A stretch of 13,638 nucleotides of DNA from Bacillota bacterium (lineage in GTDB: Bacteria; Bacillota; Clostridia; Lachnospirales; Lachnospiraceae), in assembly GCA_023414985.1 (NCBI GenBank), contig JAEZLY010000068.1, positions 1-13,638 on the forward strand, written 5' to 3'. Positions 12,585 through 13,638 of this stretch are shown here, in pieces. The notes below the pieces were generated by a model. The model was not told the DNA's origin. It searched no databases and saw only the letters and a list, made by a program, of their open reading frames with translations. Numbering within the stretch: position 1 is the first letter of the stretch; the number at the start of each line of letters is the position of its first letter. Made by a program: the position numbers and the translations under genes.

Positions 12585-13638
12585 TTAGCTGTTTTGTGCA
12601 TTCCACTTTAGATAAGCATTGATGAACGGATCCAAATTACCATCCAGAACGCTAATAGCATTTCCTACTTCTTCATTGGTACGGTGATCCTTTACCAGAG
12701 TATAAGGCTGCATAACATAGGATCTGATCTGATTACCCCAGGCGATATCCTTCTGTTCACCGCGGATACCTGAGATCTTCTCCAGATTCTCCTGCTGCTT
12801 CAACAGATAAAGCTTTGCTTTCAACATCTTCATCGCCTTATCCTTATTCTGAAGCTGGGATCTTTCATTCTGACACTGTACTACGATGTTGGTCGGAATA
12901 TGGGTAATGCGGATTGCTGATGAGGTTTTGTTGACATGCTGCCCGCCGGCTCCACTGGAACGGTAGGTATCAATCCTTAGATCCTCATCATTTATCTCTA
13001 TTCCGGTATCCTCTTCAATATCCGGCATGACATCACAGGATACAAAGGAGGTCTGCCTTTTACCGGCTGCATTAAACGGAGAGATACGAACCAGACGATG
13101 TACACCGCGCTCTGATTTCAGATAACCGTAAGCATTTTCACCGTTGATCTGCAGGGTAACGGATTTCAGCCCTGCTTCATCCCCATCCAGGAAATCAAGC
13201 ATCTCAGTTGTAAATCCCTTCTTGTCTGCCCAGCGCTGATACATCCGGCATAGCATACTCGCCCAGTCACAGCTTTCCGTACCACCTGCTCCGGCATGCA
13301 GGGTAATGATCGCATTATCCTTATCATATTCACCGGAAAGTAAGGTACGTAGCTTTAGTTCATCAAGATCCTTTATGAATAAGTCCATTGCTTCCTCAAT
13401 CTCAGGAAGCAGACTTTCATCATTTTCTTCATAACCCATCTGGATTAAAGTCTGAACATCCTCAAACCTTGTCTTAAGGTGTTTATAATCCTCAATCGTA
13501 TCCTTCAGGTTCTTCAGTTCCTTCATATACTCCTGTGCCTTATCGGTATTATCCCAAAAGCCAGGCTCTTCCATGGTTTGTTCGATTTCTCTGACCCTTA
13601 GACTCTTCTTGTCTAAGTCAAAGTGAATCCCCCACTTC
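12585..13638 (-). CDS. prfB: Peptide chain release factor 2, with programmed +1 frameshift; 5' end outside window
   Basis: RF2 reads UGA and UAA stop codons and triggers peptide release on the ribosome. The main frame is open from 13619 to 12585 (344 residues, beginning DLDKKSLRVREIEQTMEEPG); an apparent ATG at 13574 is internal and is not the true start. Motifs: the stop-codon-reading SPF tripeptide (13082-13074, within RLVRISPFNAAG) and the catalytic GGQ (12947-12939, SSGAGGQHVNKTSSA). The short upstream frame (…EVGDSL then TGA) enters at the right edge and is joined by a +1 shift at CTT-TGA. About 20 to 30 N-terminal residues are missing, as the full protein is usually about 365-370 residues. 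It is the first visible gene of a unit followed by cheW and an amino-acid importer. Confidence 0.97.
   Translation of the reverse strand, partial: KWGIHFDLDKKSLRVREIEQTMEEPGFWDNTDKAQEYMKELKNLKDTIEDYKHLKTRFEDVQTLIQMGYEENDESLLPEIEEAMDLFIKDLDELKLRTLLSGEYDKDNAIITLHAGAGGTESCDWASMLCRMYQRWADKKGFTTEMLDFLDGDEAGLKSVTLQINGENAYGYLKSERGVHRLVRISPFNAAGKRQTSFVSCDVMPDIEEDTGIEINDEDLRIDTYRSSGAGGQHVNKTSSAIRITHIPTNIVVQCQNERSQLQNKDKAMKMLKAKLYLLKQQENLEKISGIRGEQKDIAWGNQIRSYVMQPYTLVKDHRTNEEVGNAISVLDGNLDPFINAYLKWNAQNS
13617..13638 (-). other. prfB: prfB programmed +1 frameshift (recoding) site
   Basis: On the minus strand the short first frame reads GAA GTG GGG GAT TCA CTT TGA C. CTT-TGA-C is the conserved slip site: the Leu-tRNA moves from CTT to TTT and reading resumes at GAC (13619-13617) in the +1 frame. 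A GGGGG run (13633-13629) stands 5 bases before CTT as the internal Shine-Dalgarno-like stimulator; in Escherichia coli the gap is 3. The arrangement is the known autoregulatory loop in which low RF2 lets the shift happen. Confidence 0.92.

Noticed and set aside
13572..13574. ATG at 13574 as the start of prfB
   Set aside because: The coding frame continues upstream as conserved RF2 sequence (DLDKKSLRVREIEQT) to the CTT-TGA frameshift site.

Overview
The window looks like chromosomal housekeeping DNA from a low-GC Gram-positive anaerobe, most likely a clostridium of the Lachnospiraceae type. This rests on strong AGGAGG ribosome-binding sites, sigma-A promoters of TTGACA/TATAAT type, AT-rich intergenic DNA, and the presence of a clostridial UPF0735-hom-ApgM-lysC cluster, Tex, YitT and a prfB gene with a recoding site. 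The species assignment is an inference. I see no insertion sequence, phage gene, CRISPR array, tRNA or rRNA.

Layout from left to right. Positions 1-39 hold the 5' part of an FMN riboswitch on the minus strand, with its own near-perfect promoter (60-88); the riboflavin-related gene it controls lies off the left edge. Next is tex (minus, 167-2521). A divergently transcribed small orphan gene (plus, 2759-3259) encodes a protein with an HExxH zinc motif and two CxxC pairs; it ends in a clear terminator and converges with a YitT-family membrane protein gene (minus, 3340-4200).

Positions 4327-8672 form one minus-strand unit for aspartate-family amino acids. It has a promoter at about 8644-8672, a UPF0735 ACT-domain regulator-like protein, homoserine dehydrogenase (hom), an ApgM-type alkaline-phosphatase-superfamily enzyme that probably acts as homoserine kinase, aspartokinase (lysC), and a terminator. 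lysC contains an internal start with a perfect Shine-Dalgarno that should yield a separate regulatory (beta) subunit. Threonine synthase is not in the window.

Between this operon and a plus-strand CoA-pyrophosphatase-like Nudix gene (9006-9674) lies the most unusual feature: a GC-rich, highly structured 127-nt element (8845-8971). It is closed by a perfect 12-bp stem, contains three internal hairpins, sits behind its own promoter, and ends in a terminator-like hairpin. I could not match it to a riboswitch or ncRNA family that I know.

Positions 9824-13638 form a second minus-strand unit, read right to left: prfB (release factor 2, with a +1 programmed frameshift site at the right edge), cheW, then an amino-acid ABC importer (lipoprotein binding protein, permease, ATPase). 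A long, nearly fully paired hairpin ends it. The placement of a lone cheW between prfB and an amino-acid importer is unusual and may link solute uptake with chemotaxis.
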